Source: Conchocele bisecta (lineage: Eukaryota; Mollusca; Bivalvia; Lucinida; Thyasiridae). From it: a stretch of 64,000 bases of DNA. The position numbers and the translations under genes were made by a program. The stretch's first letter is position 1, and every line of letters starts with the position of its first letter. This document shows positions 1 through 11,925 of this stretch, piece after piece. The stretch covers positions 3,288,160-3,352,159 of the forward strand of contig CM055275.1 of NCBI GenBank assembly GCA_029237695.1, read 5' to 3'. The notes below the pieces were generated by a model. That model ran no database searches, had not been told where the DNA came from, and saw only the letters and a program-made list of their open reading frames with translations.

Positions 1-694
1 TATGATAAAAATTAATCAGATCTTTCCACGTAAAAAATGGGTTCAAATCTAAACTCGACCAATTTTAGAGGGGGAGTGCGCCGGACACGCCCGCCTGGAT
101 CCTCGACTGACTAATATCATATTCATTTTAATAACTACATTGTATTAATAAGTTAAATAACTGTATAACTTCTGCATGCACTTATATCAGATACTGATTC
201 CATGAGATGTGTATCAAATATTATCTGCGGTAAAATATTAATATCAGAATTTGTGTGTCGGGTTTCATAGAAATACAATTAGTCTACAAATATTTACGTA
301 CATACAATGTATTAAGATACTGCTTAAAACACATCGTTTATTCACCCAATTTCAATATCAAACAAAGCAGTAGTAAGGTACATGTACATGTGGAAATCGT
401 GTTTTATACATACATATATAGGTAGACAGAGTAGATATGTCCTACAAATCAATAATGTTAACGAATTATGTATGAATAATCTGACCATTCTGGATGTACA
501 CAGGTTATCATTATTTATTAATTGCATTTATTAATCGTACAAATTTATTTTAAAGATGGGCGGACAGCAATGTAATATATATAAACCACTACTTTCAGCG
601 TATACTTATTATGACATAACAGTCTAACCAACATTGGAACGTTTAGTCTCTGACTGGAGCAGTGGGTGGTGGTCGGGCGAATGAGACGGCGTAA
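1..694. other. AT-rich stretch, nothing recognised
   Basis: No homology-bearing ORF, splice-bounded block or family listed here. Confidence 0.5.
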
Positions 695-1100
695 ATAGAG
701 AATACCATGATAGTGTCTTTTGATATTAAGTTTATCAGGCAAGGCTAGGAAACGCGTAGGAATTCCGAGGCTTGCCGAGGAATTCCTACCGTTTCCGAGC
801 CGAGCCTGATAAACTTGATATCAAAATACACTAGCCTGGTATTCTATTTATCAGGTAACGTTTTATGCTCGAAAATGACCACATATGACGTCGTTATATA
901 TGGACAGAACGCGGACTTGTTTACGTTGCGTCAGTACACTGAAGAAATTCGGTAACGTCACGTGACGTCATCCGACCAATGGAACGTCAGTTTTCGCTTC
1001 GTTGTAACCCGGATGTTTGTATAAGGTCAATGCCTGATACAGCAATATGTTATCAGTCGGTACGTATTCGGTCAATACAGGGCAGCTTACCTGATAAATT
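695..1100 (+). mobile_element. Family B fold-back element, copy 1
   Basis: Family B has two modules. First is a hairpin of about 150 bp with ends GAATACCAGGCTAGTGTC and its complement and a centre of AGGAATTCCGAGGCTTGCCG. After it, starting at TATTTATCAGGTAAC and ending GTTACCTGATAAAT, comes a non-coding body of about 240 bp containing CGTCACGTGACGTCA. No ORF. This copy has the full body and an intact hairpin. Confidence 0.85.
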
Positions 1101-1204
1101 AACGGTATGTGTTCCTCCTTATAGGAATCACGATTTGCTTGGTTTGACCCTCAGGTACGTTTTTATCTTTGGCTCTTTAGTTACCTGGGAGTTGAATTGG
1201 GTTA

Positions 1205-1495
1205 TTGCCCATTATAAAAGTAGTAAGATTATTACTGATCCTACTGCTGTTGGGAGGGGCCAAGTGATTCTGGTGTGGCGATGACCTGGCATCAGATCAG
1301 GATTATTCTGATTTCAGGGCTGAATATATAGTTTTGTTATTGTAAATATTGAGTTCTGATTTTGGGATTTCCCCCACCCCCATTTGTACTTGAAAATGTA
1401 CATGTACAGGTGATCTATGGGATGTAGTACTAAACCCATTGTCCCGGCCTTAAATGACATTAGCTGTTGATAGGCCGTTAAACCCTAATACACAA
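1205..1495 (+). repeat. Dispersed repeat with LINE/SINE-like 3' tail, copy 2
   Basis: Same order of blocks as the minus-strand copy at 22490-22740: ATTACTGATCCTA, GGCCAAGTGATTC, GATCAGGATTATTCTGATTT, GATGTAGTACTAAA, CCTTAAATGACAT, AGGCCGTTAA and an ACAAACAAACAAA end. Confidence 0.6.
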
Positions 1496-1824
1496 ACAAA
1501 CAAAACTGACTGGAGCAGTATGCATACTATAATGTAAATGTACATACTTAACAAGATGCCTATAAAATGGCGGCCATCTTTGTTTTGTACAAATTATGTC
1601 TTCTTCAAAATGACAAGTAGTTATTTCGTAATTGGCCCTCTGGTATGTATCAGAAATTGCTTCGTTTCCCTTCAAGTATGACTGGTACAAACTGATAATG
1701 TAATTATATTGGAAGTTCATGCCATTGCTGTTAGTATATCATAACTGGCCGCAACCTTTTTCTTGTATACTTAAAAAAGTTAATTCTCTTCTGGCATATG
1801 TCATTGTTAGGACGATTGTGTCTA

Positions 1825-2360
1825 CTGTCTGTTTCACGAAACCTGCTCAAATGTTATGGTTATATAAACCATGCAAAAACAATATGTGTTTTGATAATAT
1901 TAAATTAATTTAAAAGCAAAATTTAAGAATCAGATTGATATAAATTTTATTTCGTTAAATTTGGTCCAAAATTGATTTTATTATTACATCTTCACAGAGT
2001 GATGTCTATGGGGATTTCTTTAACATGGGGAAAATGTTTCTAATTTTTGGAATAGTGGACCGATTTTCAACATTTATCTTTTGTTTCCTTAGTTAGATCA
2101 TTTCCAAACTATCTAGCCAGATTTCGGAGTCATTTGTTTTCGTTTTTTGGCTCCTTCCCCAGCTCCTCCACCTCCTTTTCCCACATGTTGAATTCCCATA
2201 GACAAATAGTTATTTTCGTAATAAAATAAATATTGGATCAAATTTCACGAAAAGAAGGTTCATTTTTAAATTTTGATAAAATTTAATCTTAAAAAAATAT
2301 TGTTTTTGCATTGTTTATATAGCCGTACAATTTGGGCAGGTTTCATGAAACAGACAGTAA
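1825..2360. mobile_element. Family J1 element, copy 1
   Basis: About 540 bp with inverted ends ACTGTCTGTTTCACGAAACC and complement. AT-rich body with CATGTTGAATTCCCATAGAC and CTAGCCAGATTTCGGAGTCA. Confidence 0.75.
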
Positions 2361-3154
2361 ACATCTTGTAGGCCCGGCTCCTTTGTTTGGTACGAAAACT
2401 GACCATGACAGGATTTGTGTGCCAAGTGATTTTCAATAATCCAAGATGGCCTGCATTGTATACGAATAATTTATTATTCGTATACAATGGAGGCCATCTT
2501 GGATTATTGAACATGTAGACATCACAACATTGGCTAACAAACAGTTGGCGGCATTATATGTATGAAATGTCTGAAGTGGGTTGGCAAAATCCATTCATTT
2601 ATGCGTGTACGGTTAAAAAGTCTATACAATAATATTTAATTATTTTCAACAATGACCGTCATCTTGTTTGTGGCACTTGACAAGTGTACACACCTGCTAT
2701 GGTGACTCTAGAACATATAATGTTTAATATACATATATCTGAATGACTTGTGGCCATTTTACGTCATAACTAGTGGTTGGTACCCACACTGGTAGTACGT
2801 GTTTGTCAATTGATTTACATATTTTATAAAATTGCGGCCATCTTGAATTTTCACAAGCTCTATTCCGGCTTGAGTCGATTGTTATATATTCAGTGATCTA
2901 TTAGCTATTAAATATATTAATGTACGTCACATTTTCTCTTCTAATATTGGTTCCAATATATAATATATACCCTACTGTAGCCGGTGAACTTTTCACTGGC
3001 GGCCATTTTCTTCAGGAAAATTAGTGGGCTTAAGCTTCTACTTTGAAAGGTCTATCATGAAGAAATATAAATAGTATATATTTCTAAGCACATTGGCACA
3101 ATAAATCTTTGGTGCGCTCTAATGGTACCGACAGCCATATCGCGCCCAGCGCCT
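2361..3154. other. Unassigned stretch with one palindrome
   Basis: Contains an inverted repeat at 2439-2513 (CAATAATCCAAGATGGCC and complement, centre TTATTATTCG) and several GGCCATCTT or AAATGGCGG words, but no gene. Confidence 0.5.
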
Positions 3155-3380
3155 AACTGGTCACATAGGCCCCATTTATCCAGTCACAGCCACACATGGG
3201 ATTTACCAGATCACATTGGCATCAGCCAAGTCTGATCAGGATCTGCAGTGTTCGTTATTCCATCAATGAACATCCGTCATGCTTCTAGCAAGCAATCTAG
3301 ATCGTCATTAGGAGTGTGGTGTTTGACCAATAGCTACACTGGTCACAAATCAAAGAAGCCCTCTCCAGTCACAGCCACAA
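3155..3380 (+). mobile_element. Family E element, copy 1 (seeds the 42-bp array)
   Basis: Family E has a GATCCTGATCAGACTGTGC/GCACAGTCTGATCAGGATC hairpin half, a CCATCAATGAAACA block, CATGCTTCnAnCAAGCA and an end CTCCAGTCACAGCCAC. Here that end runs straight into the minisatellite. Confidence 0.7.
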
Positions 3381-4655
3381 ATGTTCATCTCGCCAGTGTA
3401 TATAGCCATATGACAGCCACAAATGTTCATCTCGCCAGTGTGTATAGCCATATGACAGTCACAATTGTTCATCTCGTTAGTGTGTATAGCTATATGACTG
3501 CCACAAATGTTCATCTCGCCAGTGTATATAGCCTTATGACAGCCACAAATGTTCATCTCGGCAGTGTGTATAGCTATATGACAGCCACAAATGTTCATCT
3601 CGCCAGTGTGTATAGCCATATGACAGCCACAAATGTTCATCTCGCCAGTGTATATAGCCCATATAAAGCCACAAATGTTCATCCGTCATGTGTAACCATA
3701 TGACGCAACAATTGTTCATATTCCGCCAGTGTGTATAGTCATATGACAGCCATAAATTCTCATCACGCCATGTGCATCCATAGACAGCCACAATGTTCGC
3801 CACGCCAGTATAAATAGCCATATGACACCACAAATGTTCAGTCCTCGTCCATGTGTATAGCCATATGACAGCAACAATGTTCATTTCGCCAGTGTGTATA
3901 GTCATATGACAGCCATAAATTCTCATCTCGCCAGTGTGCATAACCATATGACAGCCACAATGTTCGTTCTCGCCAGAGTATATATAGCCATATGACAGCC
4001 ACAATGTTCATCTCGCCAGTGAGTATAGCCATATGGCAGCCACAATGTTCATCTCGTCAGTGTATATAGCCATATGACAGTCACAAATTTTCATCTCGCC
4101 AGTGTGTATAGCCATATGACAGCCACAAATGTTCATCTCGCCAGTGTGTATAGCCATATGACAGCCACAATGTTCATCTCGTCAGTGTGTATAGCCATAT
4201 GACAGCAACAATGTTCATCTCGCCAGTGTGTATAGTCATATGACAGCCATAAATGCTCATCTCGCCAGTGTGCATAGCCATATGACAGCCACAATATTAT
4301 CTCGCCAGTGTGTATAGCATTATGACCGCCACAATGTTCATCTCGCCAGTGTGTATAGCCATATGACAGCCACAATGTTCATCTCGCCAGTGTGTATAGT
4401 CATATGACAGCCATAAATGCTCATCTCGCCAGTGTGTATAGCCATATGACAGCCACAATGTTCATCTCGCCAGTGTGTATAGCCATATGATAGCCACAAT
4501 ATTCATCTCGCCAGTGTGTATAGCTATATGACATCCACAAATGTTCATCTCGCCAGTGTGTATAGCCATATGACAGCCACAATGTTCATCTCGCCAGTGT
4601 GTATAGCCATATGACAGCCACAATGTTCATCTCGCCAGTGTGTATAGCCATATGC
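3372..4655. repeat. 42-bp minisatellite
   Basis: About 30 units of a 42-bp sequence: CAGCCACAAATGTTCATCTC, then GCCAGTGTGTATAGCCATAT, then GA. Because 42 is 14 codons, runs are open on both strands (plus: TATNVHLASVYSHM). Later units have lost one A and shift frame. There is no start signal or flanking gene structure. Confidence 0.92.
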
Positions 4656-4691
4656 AGGATGTGATCACGTTTATGTAGGAACGCTTTATAG

Positions 4692-5010
4692 GGAATACCA
4701 GGCTAGTGTCTTTTGATATCAAATGTATTAGGAAATGCGTAGGAATTCTACCGTTTCCGAGGCGAGCATGAGACACTAGCATGGTATTATATTTATCAGG
4801 TAACGTTTTAGGCTACATACTGAGCATGTATGACGTTATTTCCGTTGAATAGAACGTGGACTTGTTTCCGTGACGTCATTCAGAAACGTCACGCGAAACT
4901 GTCAGTTTTCAATATACTGTAACCCGGTTGTAATCAGGTATATGCCTGATGCAGCAAAATGTTATCAGTCAGTACGTATTCGGCCAATACGAAGCTCGTT
5001 ACCTGATAAC
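4692..5010 (+). mobile_element. Family B element, copy 2 (shortened hairpin)
   Basis: The hairpin centre is reduced (one arm lost); the body ends GTTACCTGATAAC. It starts immediately after the 42-bp minisatellite. Confidence 0.75.
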
Positions 5011-5180
5011 TCCACATACCGTACTTACCTAATTCGTCTCATTATAATAATAATTGTGTTTGGTCATAATAATGTTGGGTGAGATTTGACTTTCTACAAA
5101 ATGGATGGATACCGGTCACGTGTGTGCACGACCATAGGGACCGTGAGATGCGACATGTACATGTAGTATCGTCATATATT

Positions 5181-5343
5181 ATAGAAATGAATGGCCTTTT
5201 TGTGGAATTTATCGGGGTATAAACATGGGAAAGTCGCGGGAATACTGGACGAAGGCCGGAAGGCCTCGTCCAGTATTTCCGCGACTTTTCCAAGTTTATA
5301 TCCCCGATAAATTCCACAAAAAGGCCATTCATTCCTTATAATT
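5181..5343. mobile_element. Family H palindrome, copy 1
   Basis: About 165 bp, almost one perfect hairpin. Arms contain GAATGAATGGCCTTTTTGTG and AAAAGTCGCGGGAATACTGG; the centre is GGCCGGAAGGCC. Confidence 0.85.
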
Positions 5344-5639
5344 CCAGCATTTGAAATTAATTCATCAAGAAAATGTGTTTATTTTGACAGACGGCAGCCA
5401 TTTTTTTACATTGACAGCACTGACAGCGTACCTGTAGAAAGTAGTTCGGCATGGGAGTTTACTGGGATATAAATTGTTGACAGATACTTGCTATGGGCAA
5501 ATCAAAAGTTAGGGAATTGTGTAAATATTTTTGTAAATATTTTTATCTTCAATTACACTACTTTACACAGGGCCATGGTGAAAACAAGTTTCTATTTTTT
5601 TTTTATACTATTTTTTTATTTAAATCCTGATATGCCCCC

Positions 5640-5780
5640 TTTAAACATAATTTTCTAATAAAAAAACAGCGAAAACGACACAGGCTCGGGATAGCCTCAT
5701 TTCTTATGAAATCCGTAAACTCGTTTAATAAATATCATCATATTAAATCATCACTCATGTAAGATCCTCCATTTATCATC
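5640..5780. mobile_element. Family M element fragment, copy 1
   Basis: ATTTCTTATGAAATCCGTAA, CTCGTTTAATAAATATCAT and AATCATCACTCATGTAAGATC; one half of a palindrome. Confidence 0.6.
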
Positions 5781-6091
5781 GCCTGATGACGCAGTTCTCA
5801 TAACTGTAGTGTAATATGGGCTATTCCAGAAAAAAACATCGATGTAGCTTTTTTTAGAAACTATATCTGATGTCGAAATGGCATTGAAACGACTACAGAC
5901 ACGAGGTGTGCTGTACTTTGCACGGATAACGCATGCGTGTTATTCAGTCTAAATTACTCAGCCCGTCGTAGTCGCGGGGACGTAACTCGGCCAAAACGTC
6001 CGTACCGTCCATTATTGTAGAGTTACGTGTCCGTAACTACAGCTACGTGTCCGTAACTACACTCCCTGCTGGCATAGTCAGGAAAGTTTAT

Positions 6092-6282
6092 ACAGTTTAA
6101 CCGCTCTAATCCGGACACCAAGAAAACACCTGTGATCTTATTTTTGTTGAGTTTCTTGGTTATTTATCGCATAGCACACAACTATGGTTCAGAATGATCA
6201 AACGTCTGATTTACAATGAAACCTCTCTAAGCCGGACACCCTGGGGACCTCCCAGGGTGTCCGGTTTAGAGAGGTTTCAATG
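6092..6282. mobile_element. Family A element (pogo/Tigger-like ends), copy 1
   Basis: Flanked by TA on both sides. Ends are CAGTTTAACCGCTCTAATCC and GAGAGGTTTCAATG. It includes a nested 70-bp hairpin of two terminal repeats (6216-6282, CGGACACCCTGGGG...). TA target sites and CAGT-type ends are usual for pogo-like DNA transposons; no transposase is present. Confidence 0.7.
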
Positions 6283-6639
6283 TATACTGAAGGCTATATA
6301 TATTGCTAGATAGGCCTGAAACACATTACAAACCGTAAATTATAATATCATGTAATTCTATACGCCTCTCCAAACGGAAGGGTACACCCGTCTATTCAAA
6401 AGTATTAACGGTTTTGGACATTCATATCCATCAATGTAAAGCATATTTAAATGAGTTATAATTCAATAATTGTGTTTTGTATCGCCACGACCGTTCCCAT
6501 AACACATAATGAGTTCACATACCATGTTGTTCCGGCCCGCGTGGGTTGGATGAGGGGGCGTTGTACATTCCTTTGCGATTTTGACAAACTGGAAAATCTA
6601 ACGTCGAATTAAAGCCGGGGTCCCAACTGCCAGATTATA

Positions 6640-6860
6640 CTATAGGGAGACAGAGAGTTTTGTATATTATGTCGATATGACATTTTCTGGCAAAATAAAC
6701 ATTCATACACCATTACCATTTCAGGTGACGCATTTAATTAGCATAAATAAATAAAAAATATCTTGCCTCATTTGCATATGCAAATAGCCTGATACCACCG
6801 CGAGTCAATATCAGTAAAATAAATATTACTAAATGATTATATCTGTATAGCGGGCACATT
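6640..6860 (+). mobile_element. Family K element, copy 6, feeding a minisatellite
   Basis: Body blocks TCAGGTGACGCATTTAAT, CTCATTTGCATATG and CCTGATACCACCGCGAGTCA; its final block GGTGGAATAGTGACAC begins the array at about 6860. Confidence 0.7.
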
Positions 6861-8255
6861 TAATTGTTAGAACTGTTGGAATAGTGACACAATTATACAC
6901 GTATTTAATTCCTATAAAGCACAGTTTGTACTTACTGAGTGGGCATGTTTAACTGGTGGAATAGTGACATAATTATACACTTGTTTAATTCCTATAAACA
7001 ACATGTACCTACTGAGTGGGCATGTTTAACTGGTGGCATAGTGACACAATTATACACGTATTTAATTCCTATATAGAACATGTACCTACTGAGTGGGCAT
7101 GTTTAACTGGTGGAATAGTGACACAATTATACACTTGTTTAATTCCTATATAGAACATGTACTTACCTGATGGTGCATGTTTAACAGGTGGGAATAGTGA
7201 CACAATTACACTTTTAATTCCTATATAGAAAAAAACAGTACCTTTACTGCCTATGGGCAAATGAAATTTAACTGGTGGAATAGTGACAACAATTATACAC
7301 TTATTTAATTTCCTATATAGAACATGATTTATGAGTGGGCATGTTTTTAACTGGTGTAAATAGTGACACTTATACACTGTTTAATTAACCTATATAGAAC
7401 AGTACTACTGAGGTGTGCAATGTTTAAACTGGTGGAATAGTGACACAATTATACACTATTTAATTCCTATATAGAACATGTACTTACTGAGTGGGGGGGG
7501 GAGTGGAGTAGTATAATTATATATGCACATGTAATTGTTAGAACTGGTGGAATAGTGACACAATTATACACGTATTTAATTCCTATAGAGCACAGTTTGT
7601 ACTTACTGAGTGGAGTAGTATATTATATCTGCACATGTAATTGTTAGAACTGGTGGAATAGTGACACAATTATACACGTATTTAATTCCTATAGAGCACA
7701 GTTTGTACTTACTGAGTGGAGTAGTATATTATATCTGCACATGTAATTGTTAGAACTGGTGGAATAGTGACACAATTATACACGTATTTAATTCCTATAG
7801 AGCACAGTTTGTACTTACTGAGTGGAGTAGTATATTATATCTGCACATGTAATTGTTAGAAACTGGTGGAATAGTGACACAATTATACACGTATTTAATA
7901 ATTCCTATAGAGCACAGTTTGTACTTACTGAGTGGAGTAGTATATTATATATGCACATGTAATTGTTAGAACTGGTGGAATAGTGACACAATTATACACG
8001 TATTTAATTCCTATAGAGCACAGTTTGTACTTACTGAGTGGAGTATATATTATATCTGCACATGTAATTGTTAGAACTGGTGGAATAGTGACACAATTAT
8101 ACACGTATTTAATTCCTATAAAGCACAGTTTGTACTTACTGAGTGGAGTAGTATATTATATCTGCACATGTAATTGTTAGAACTGGTGGAATAGTGACAC
8201 AATTATACACGTATTTAATTCCTATAAAGCACAGTTTGTACTTACTGAGTGGAAA
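6860..8255. repeat. Minisatellite grown from a family K end (about 72 then 112 bp units)
   Basis: Units share GGTGGAATAGTGACACAATTA, then ATTTAATTCCTATA and GTACTTACTGAGTGG. Early copies (6860-7490) are short; later ones (7500-8255) carry an added GAGTAGTATATTATATCTGC block and are nearly identical. The copies between 7180 and 7480 have many scattered single-base indels. ORFs here are repeat artefacts. Confidence 0.9.
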
Positions 8256-8457
8256 TGTTTTAAAGATTGGAGTCCTCAAAATATGTAAAATATATTGTTG
8301 CGGAAATTAAATGTGTACCTAATTATATAACTGTTCCACAAGTTTTTAACATCAAACTTGTTCGTTTTTACACAGCATTAACTAATAGTTCAATACCGTG
8401 TTCAACAGAGTATGTGCACGTGATGACGGTTTAATTAGTTTTAATTATGTATGTATA

Positions 8458-8802
8458 TCAACTTAAACACGATTGTTGTCGATATCTTATAAAGTATAGT
8501 TTAGGATTAAAAGATACAAGCCTTTTATTAGACCAGTTGTTAATAGTTTCAAGATCGGAATTAATGGAACTAGATGCCATTTCTGGAGTGTCTAAAATAA
8601 GGTATAAACTGGTTTCATCAACGAAAAGGCGAATGTTGGACAATATCACAATATCATTCATATATAGGAGAAATAATAAAGACATGTGAAGGTCATTACG
8701 ACGGTCAGTGAATGATCGAGACAAATTGTATTTGAGTTTGTAATATGCATGGGTCAAATCTAATTCAAATGGTATAGCGTTGTGGCAAGTATACATGTAC
8801 AT
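8458..8802 (-). pseudogene. Decayed LINE reverse transcriptase fragment
   Basis: About 115 codons stay open and contain LLFLLYMNDIVILSNIRLFV, then DETSLYLILDTPEMASSSIN and SDLETINNWSNKRLVSFNPK. This is the palm region of a non-LTR reverse transcriptase: LLFLxYxND, the FADDTS catalytic box (here FVDETS, so the second catalytic Asp is lost) and the I-x-x-W-x-x-x-W/R-L-V-S-F-N-P-x-K thumb entry. Upstream RT motifs and the endonuclease are missing. A family D element borders it at 8810. Confidence 0.85.
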
Positions 8803-8809
8803 GTACCTG

Positions 8810-9114
8810 TAGCCGATTTCACCAACATTGCAAAGTATACTTTAACTTATCTTGCAAAGTATACTTTTAGGGAGTAATCATTTGTTTTTTCCCGAAAAGT
8901 ATTATATCATAACAGCTGCATATATTTGATGATTAAAAGTATGCAGAATTATTATACTGAATTTATTACATTATCACAGCCAAAATGGCTGTGCTAATGT
9001 AAATGCAGTATAATAAAAATTAATAAATTTATCATTAAATTGAAAATTTCTCCGTCAAAGTATACTTTGCTAGATAAGTATACTTTGCAATGTTGGTGAA
9101 ATATGAAATAGGCT
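8810..9114. mobile_element. Family D palindromic element, copy 1
   Basis: About 300 bp with inverted ends TTTCACCAACATTGCAAAG and complement. The AAAGTATACTTT box appears in each arm, and the central hairpin is ATTACATTATCACAGCC...GGCTGTGATAATGTAAT. Non-coding. Confidence 0.85.
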
Positions 9115-9739
9115 ACTGGGCCCGACCGACGGAAAGGGGTAACAAGTAGCTGGGATGAAAGGGATGGGATTGAGTAGACTAGGATATGTTAATCACTTAT
9201 TATTTACAATATAATACATGGGGCACAAACATGAATACATGATACATTGATATGCGAATATCACTGTACGATACACCGATGCTATTCAACTACATAACGA
9301 TCGCAAGCCAATTGTATACTCTAATGCAACTTATGATTTACAGACAAATTAACTTAACGTATGGTATATCAGTGGTCCCATTGTGGACAACAGTATTGGT
9401 GTATAAGTACCTTGATGATCGCTAATCAAAGTGAACAGCATACTTGACAGAACGACGAATGAAGGAAAACTGACAAACATTTGAGCTACCCCAGTGCTGG
9501 TGTATCTCAATAGATAATGGTACGAATGAGTCGTAAGGGTCCGAGGTCAGCCTCACCCGCGGTCTAGTCAACAATCTTCCTACAATAACTTAGCCATGAT
9601 AAGCCACGATAGAAGTGTCGATATACAATACCAAAGTATACTCATAGTATTGTAATACAATCACTAAGTATGAATGTCAACGTTCGCAGATCGGAATTAG
9701 AAGCTGATAGAATGTCAAACTCTAAAGCCGGATATAGTC
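9115..9739. other. Unassigned stretch
   Basis: No repeat family or coding signal seen. It is one of the few longer single-copy-looking pieces in the 3' part. Confidence 0.5.
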
Positions 9740-9960
9740 ACATCACATGGTAGTCGACAACAGTGTTCCGGAAATGGATATCCGGAAGTGGAGTTCCCGA
9801 TTCTTGAAACACCGGAAGTGGTATACCGGAAGTAAAATTAAAATTCCTAAGGTAGATCAACTTGATGTAGTATATACCGGAAGTGGTAGACCGGCTTTAA
9901 AGTTGGTGTGGTATACCGGAATATTATGTATTCGCAAAACCGGGTATATGAGTACACTTT
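9740..9960. repeat. Degenerate repeat of ACCGGAAGTGG
   Basis: CCGGAAGTG or a close variant occurs at about 9781, 9813, 9826 and 9878, with shortened CCGGAAAT, CCGGCTTT and CCGGAAT forms nearby. No longer unit is conserved. Confidence 0.65.
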
Positions 9961-10011
9961 AGTCAAGACCTACACGGGACAAACTTCCCTATTCGCCACC
10001 GGCTACCCATC

Positions 10012-10380
10012 CATATGGAACGCCGAATGTACATAAACTTAAATAATTAATGGTAGCTCTATATATTTAATACTAGCTCTAGTTATTTAGAGCTAGCAAT
10101 AAATATTTGAGTGTATGTAGATTCGGCGTTCCAAGAACGCCGAATCTACATAAACTTAAATAATTAATGCTAGCTCTAAATATTTAATACTAGCTCTAAT
10201 TATTTAGAGCTACATGTAGCAATAAATATTTGAGTTTCCAGGAACGCCAAATCTAACCACAAACTCAAATATTTAATGCTAGCTATAAATATGTAATTCT
10301 AACTGTAAATGTTTAATGCTAGCTCCAATTATTCAGAGCTAGCATTAATTATTTGAGTTTATGTAGATTTGGCGTTCCAT
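10012..10380. mobile_element. Family P palindromes, tandem
   Basis: Three inverted units built from TTTAATGCTAGCTCTAAAT and its complement, closed by ATGTAGATTCGGCGTTCC. A diverged copy is at 19130-19252. Confidence 0.75.
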
Positions 10381-10534
10381 ACATTCACATGGTTTCAAGA
10401 GCCGTCGGAGTCTTCCCCAAGCAGCCAGAACGTCCTCATTCTTCCTTTTCCCTGAAAGAACAAACATCAACGATCGTGAAGGATTGTTTGTGGTCGAGTG
10501 ACTGGAGACATTGGGGTTATCGAATTGCGACGAT

Positions 10535-10850
10535 GTAGCCGATTTCACCAAAATTGCTAAGCATACTTATCTAGCTAAGTATCATTTGACGGAGTAATCA
10601 TTTACTTTCCCCGAACTTAATTATTTAATATAGAACTAACGACTGCATATAGTTGATGATTAAACATATGCAGACTTATTATAGTGATGTATTACATTAT
10701 CACAGACAAACTAGTGATACTGTAATACATTCAGTACAATAAATTTGGTCAGAAAATACTTTATTTCATTAAATAAATAATAAATTTATCTTTAAATTGA
10801 AAATTTCTTCCTCAGAGTGTACTTTGCAAGTTTGGTGGAATTGGTTACAG
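10535..10850. mobile_element. Family D element, copy 2 (diverged)
   Basis: Arms are weakened and the centre reads ATCACAGACAAACTAGTGAT. Confidence 0.7.
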
Positions 10851-10884
10851 TGTATCTCCTGGTCAATAGTATTGCAATCTCTAT

Positions 10885-11085
10885 ACCACGGTTAGATCAC
10901 GGTTCGTCCGCATGTACGAGGAGATAATCCGCGAGCTTTAGCGAGTGGATTATCGATCTTACATGCGGACGAACGTGATCTAACTGTGTTATCACATCCA
11001 TCATGTCCATATAGTGTCCATGTGCTGTGTGAATGCAGAAACAAAACTCGATTATGTATCAAAGATGTGATAATGATTGCTACAT
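10885..11085. mobile_element. Family S palindrome, copy 1
   Basis: GGTTAGATCACGGTTCGTCC, CATGTACGAGGAGATAAT and complements, then GTGTTATCACATCCATCATG and CAAAGATGTGATAATGAT. Confidence 0.7.
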
Positions 11086-11202
11086 GTAGAAGCATGGTGG
11101 GTGTTTCATTGATGGAATAGCGAACAGTGCAGATCCTGATTAGACTGTGCGGACGCACATGCAACACTCCACATGCTCCAGTACCGTCCGTAACATGGAC
11201 AG

Positions 11203-11815
11203 TTTTGCAGAGTTAGAGTTACTGGCCGCTACTTATATATTGTCTCATATTTGGTGCATTTATCGTATGAAGCTTGAATGTGCTACGGACGGTACGGGAG
11301 TTTTGCAGAGTTACTGGCCGCAATTAATACTTTTGTCTCATATTTGGTGCATTTATTGTATGAAGAACTTGATGTGTGCTACGGACGGTACGGGAGTTTT
11401 GCAGAGTTACTGGCCGCAATTAATACTTTGTCTCATATTTGGTGCATTTTATCGTATGAAGCTTGATGTGTGCTACGGACGGTACGGGAGTTTTGCAGAG
11501 TTACTGGCCGCAATTAATACTTTGTCTCATATTTGGTGCATTTATCGTATGAAGCTTGATGTGTGCTACGGACGGTACGGGAGTTTTGCAGAGTTACTGG
11601 CCGCAATTAATACTTTGTCTCATATTTGGTGCATTTATCGTATGAAGCTTGATGTGTGCTACGGACGGTACGGGAGTTTTGCAGAGTTACTGGCCGCAAT
11701 TAATACTTTGTCTCATATTTGGTGCATTTATCGTATGAAGCTTGATGTGTGCTACGGACGGTACGGGAGTTTTGCAGAGTTACTGGTCGCAATTAATATT
11801 TTGTCTCATATTTGG
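11203..11815. repeat. 92-bp minisatellite ending at the exon 19 donor side
   Basis: About 6.5 copies of a 92-bp unit containing CTACGGACGGTACGGGAG, TTTTGCAGAGTTACTGGCC and CTCATATTTGGTGCATTT. The core resembles one arm of the hairpin next to exon 19 (GGTACGGGAG...TTGCAAGAGTTACC). The last unit fades into ATTTACCTTGATGTCGAT, the exon 19 donor. An ORF of 260 codons across it only reflects the near-identity of the units and is not a gene. Confidence 0.9.
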
Positions 11816-11833
11816 GGTATTGCTCCTATTTAC

Positions 11834-11925
11834 CTTGATGTCGATTTCGCCTCGCGCCTCCATGATAAAGTCGCCGACCCCCGACAGGAAATACATGGTG
11901 GAGTCACTGATGTGGATCTTCATGG
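11834..11925 (-). CDS. Receptor guanylate cyclase exon 19: near C-terminal end of cyclase domain
   Basis: Phase 1 to phase 0. Reads (A)[18 protein letters not shown], then [12 protein letters not shown]. The K-I-H-I-S opening and the E-x-R-G-x-I-x-I/V-K ending are the last conserved blocks before the short final GKG...T-x-W-L segment. Acceptor ATTCAG, donor GTAAAT. I searched by eye for the terminal exon below 11833 and did not find it. Confidence 0.95.

Noticed and set aside
3248..3703. ORF of 151 codons with TATNVHLASVYSHM repeats.
   Set aside because: A 42-bp repeat is open on both strands by length alone, and frames break as soon as units lose a base.
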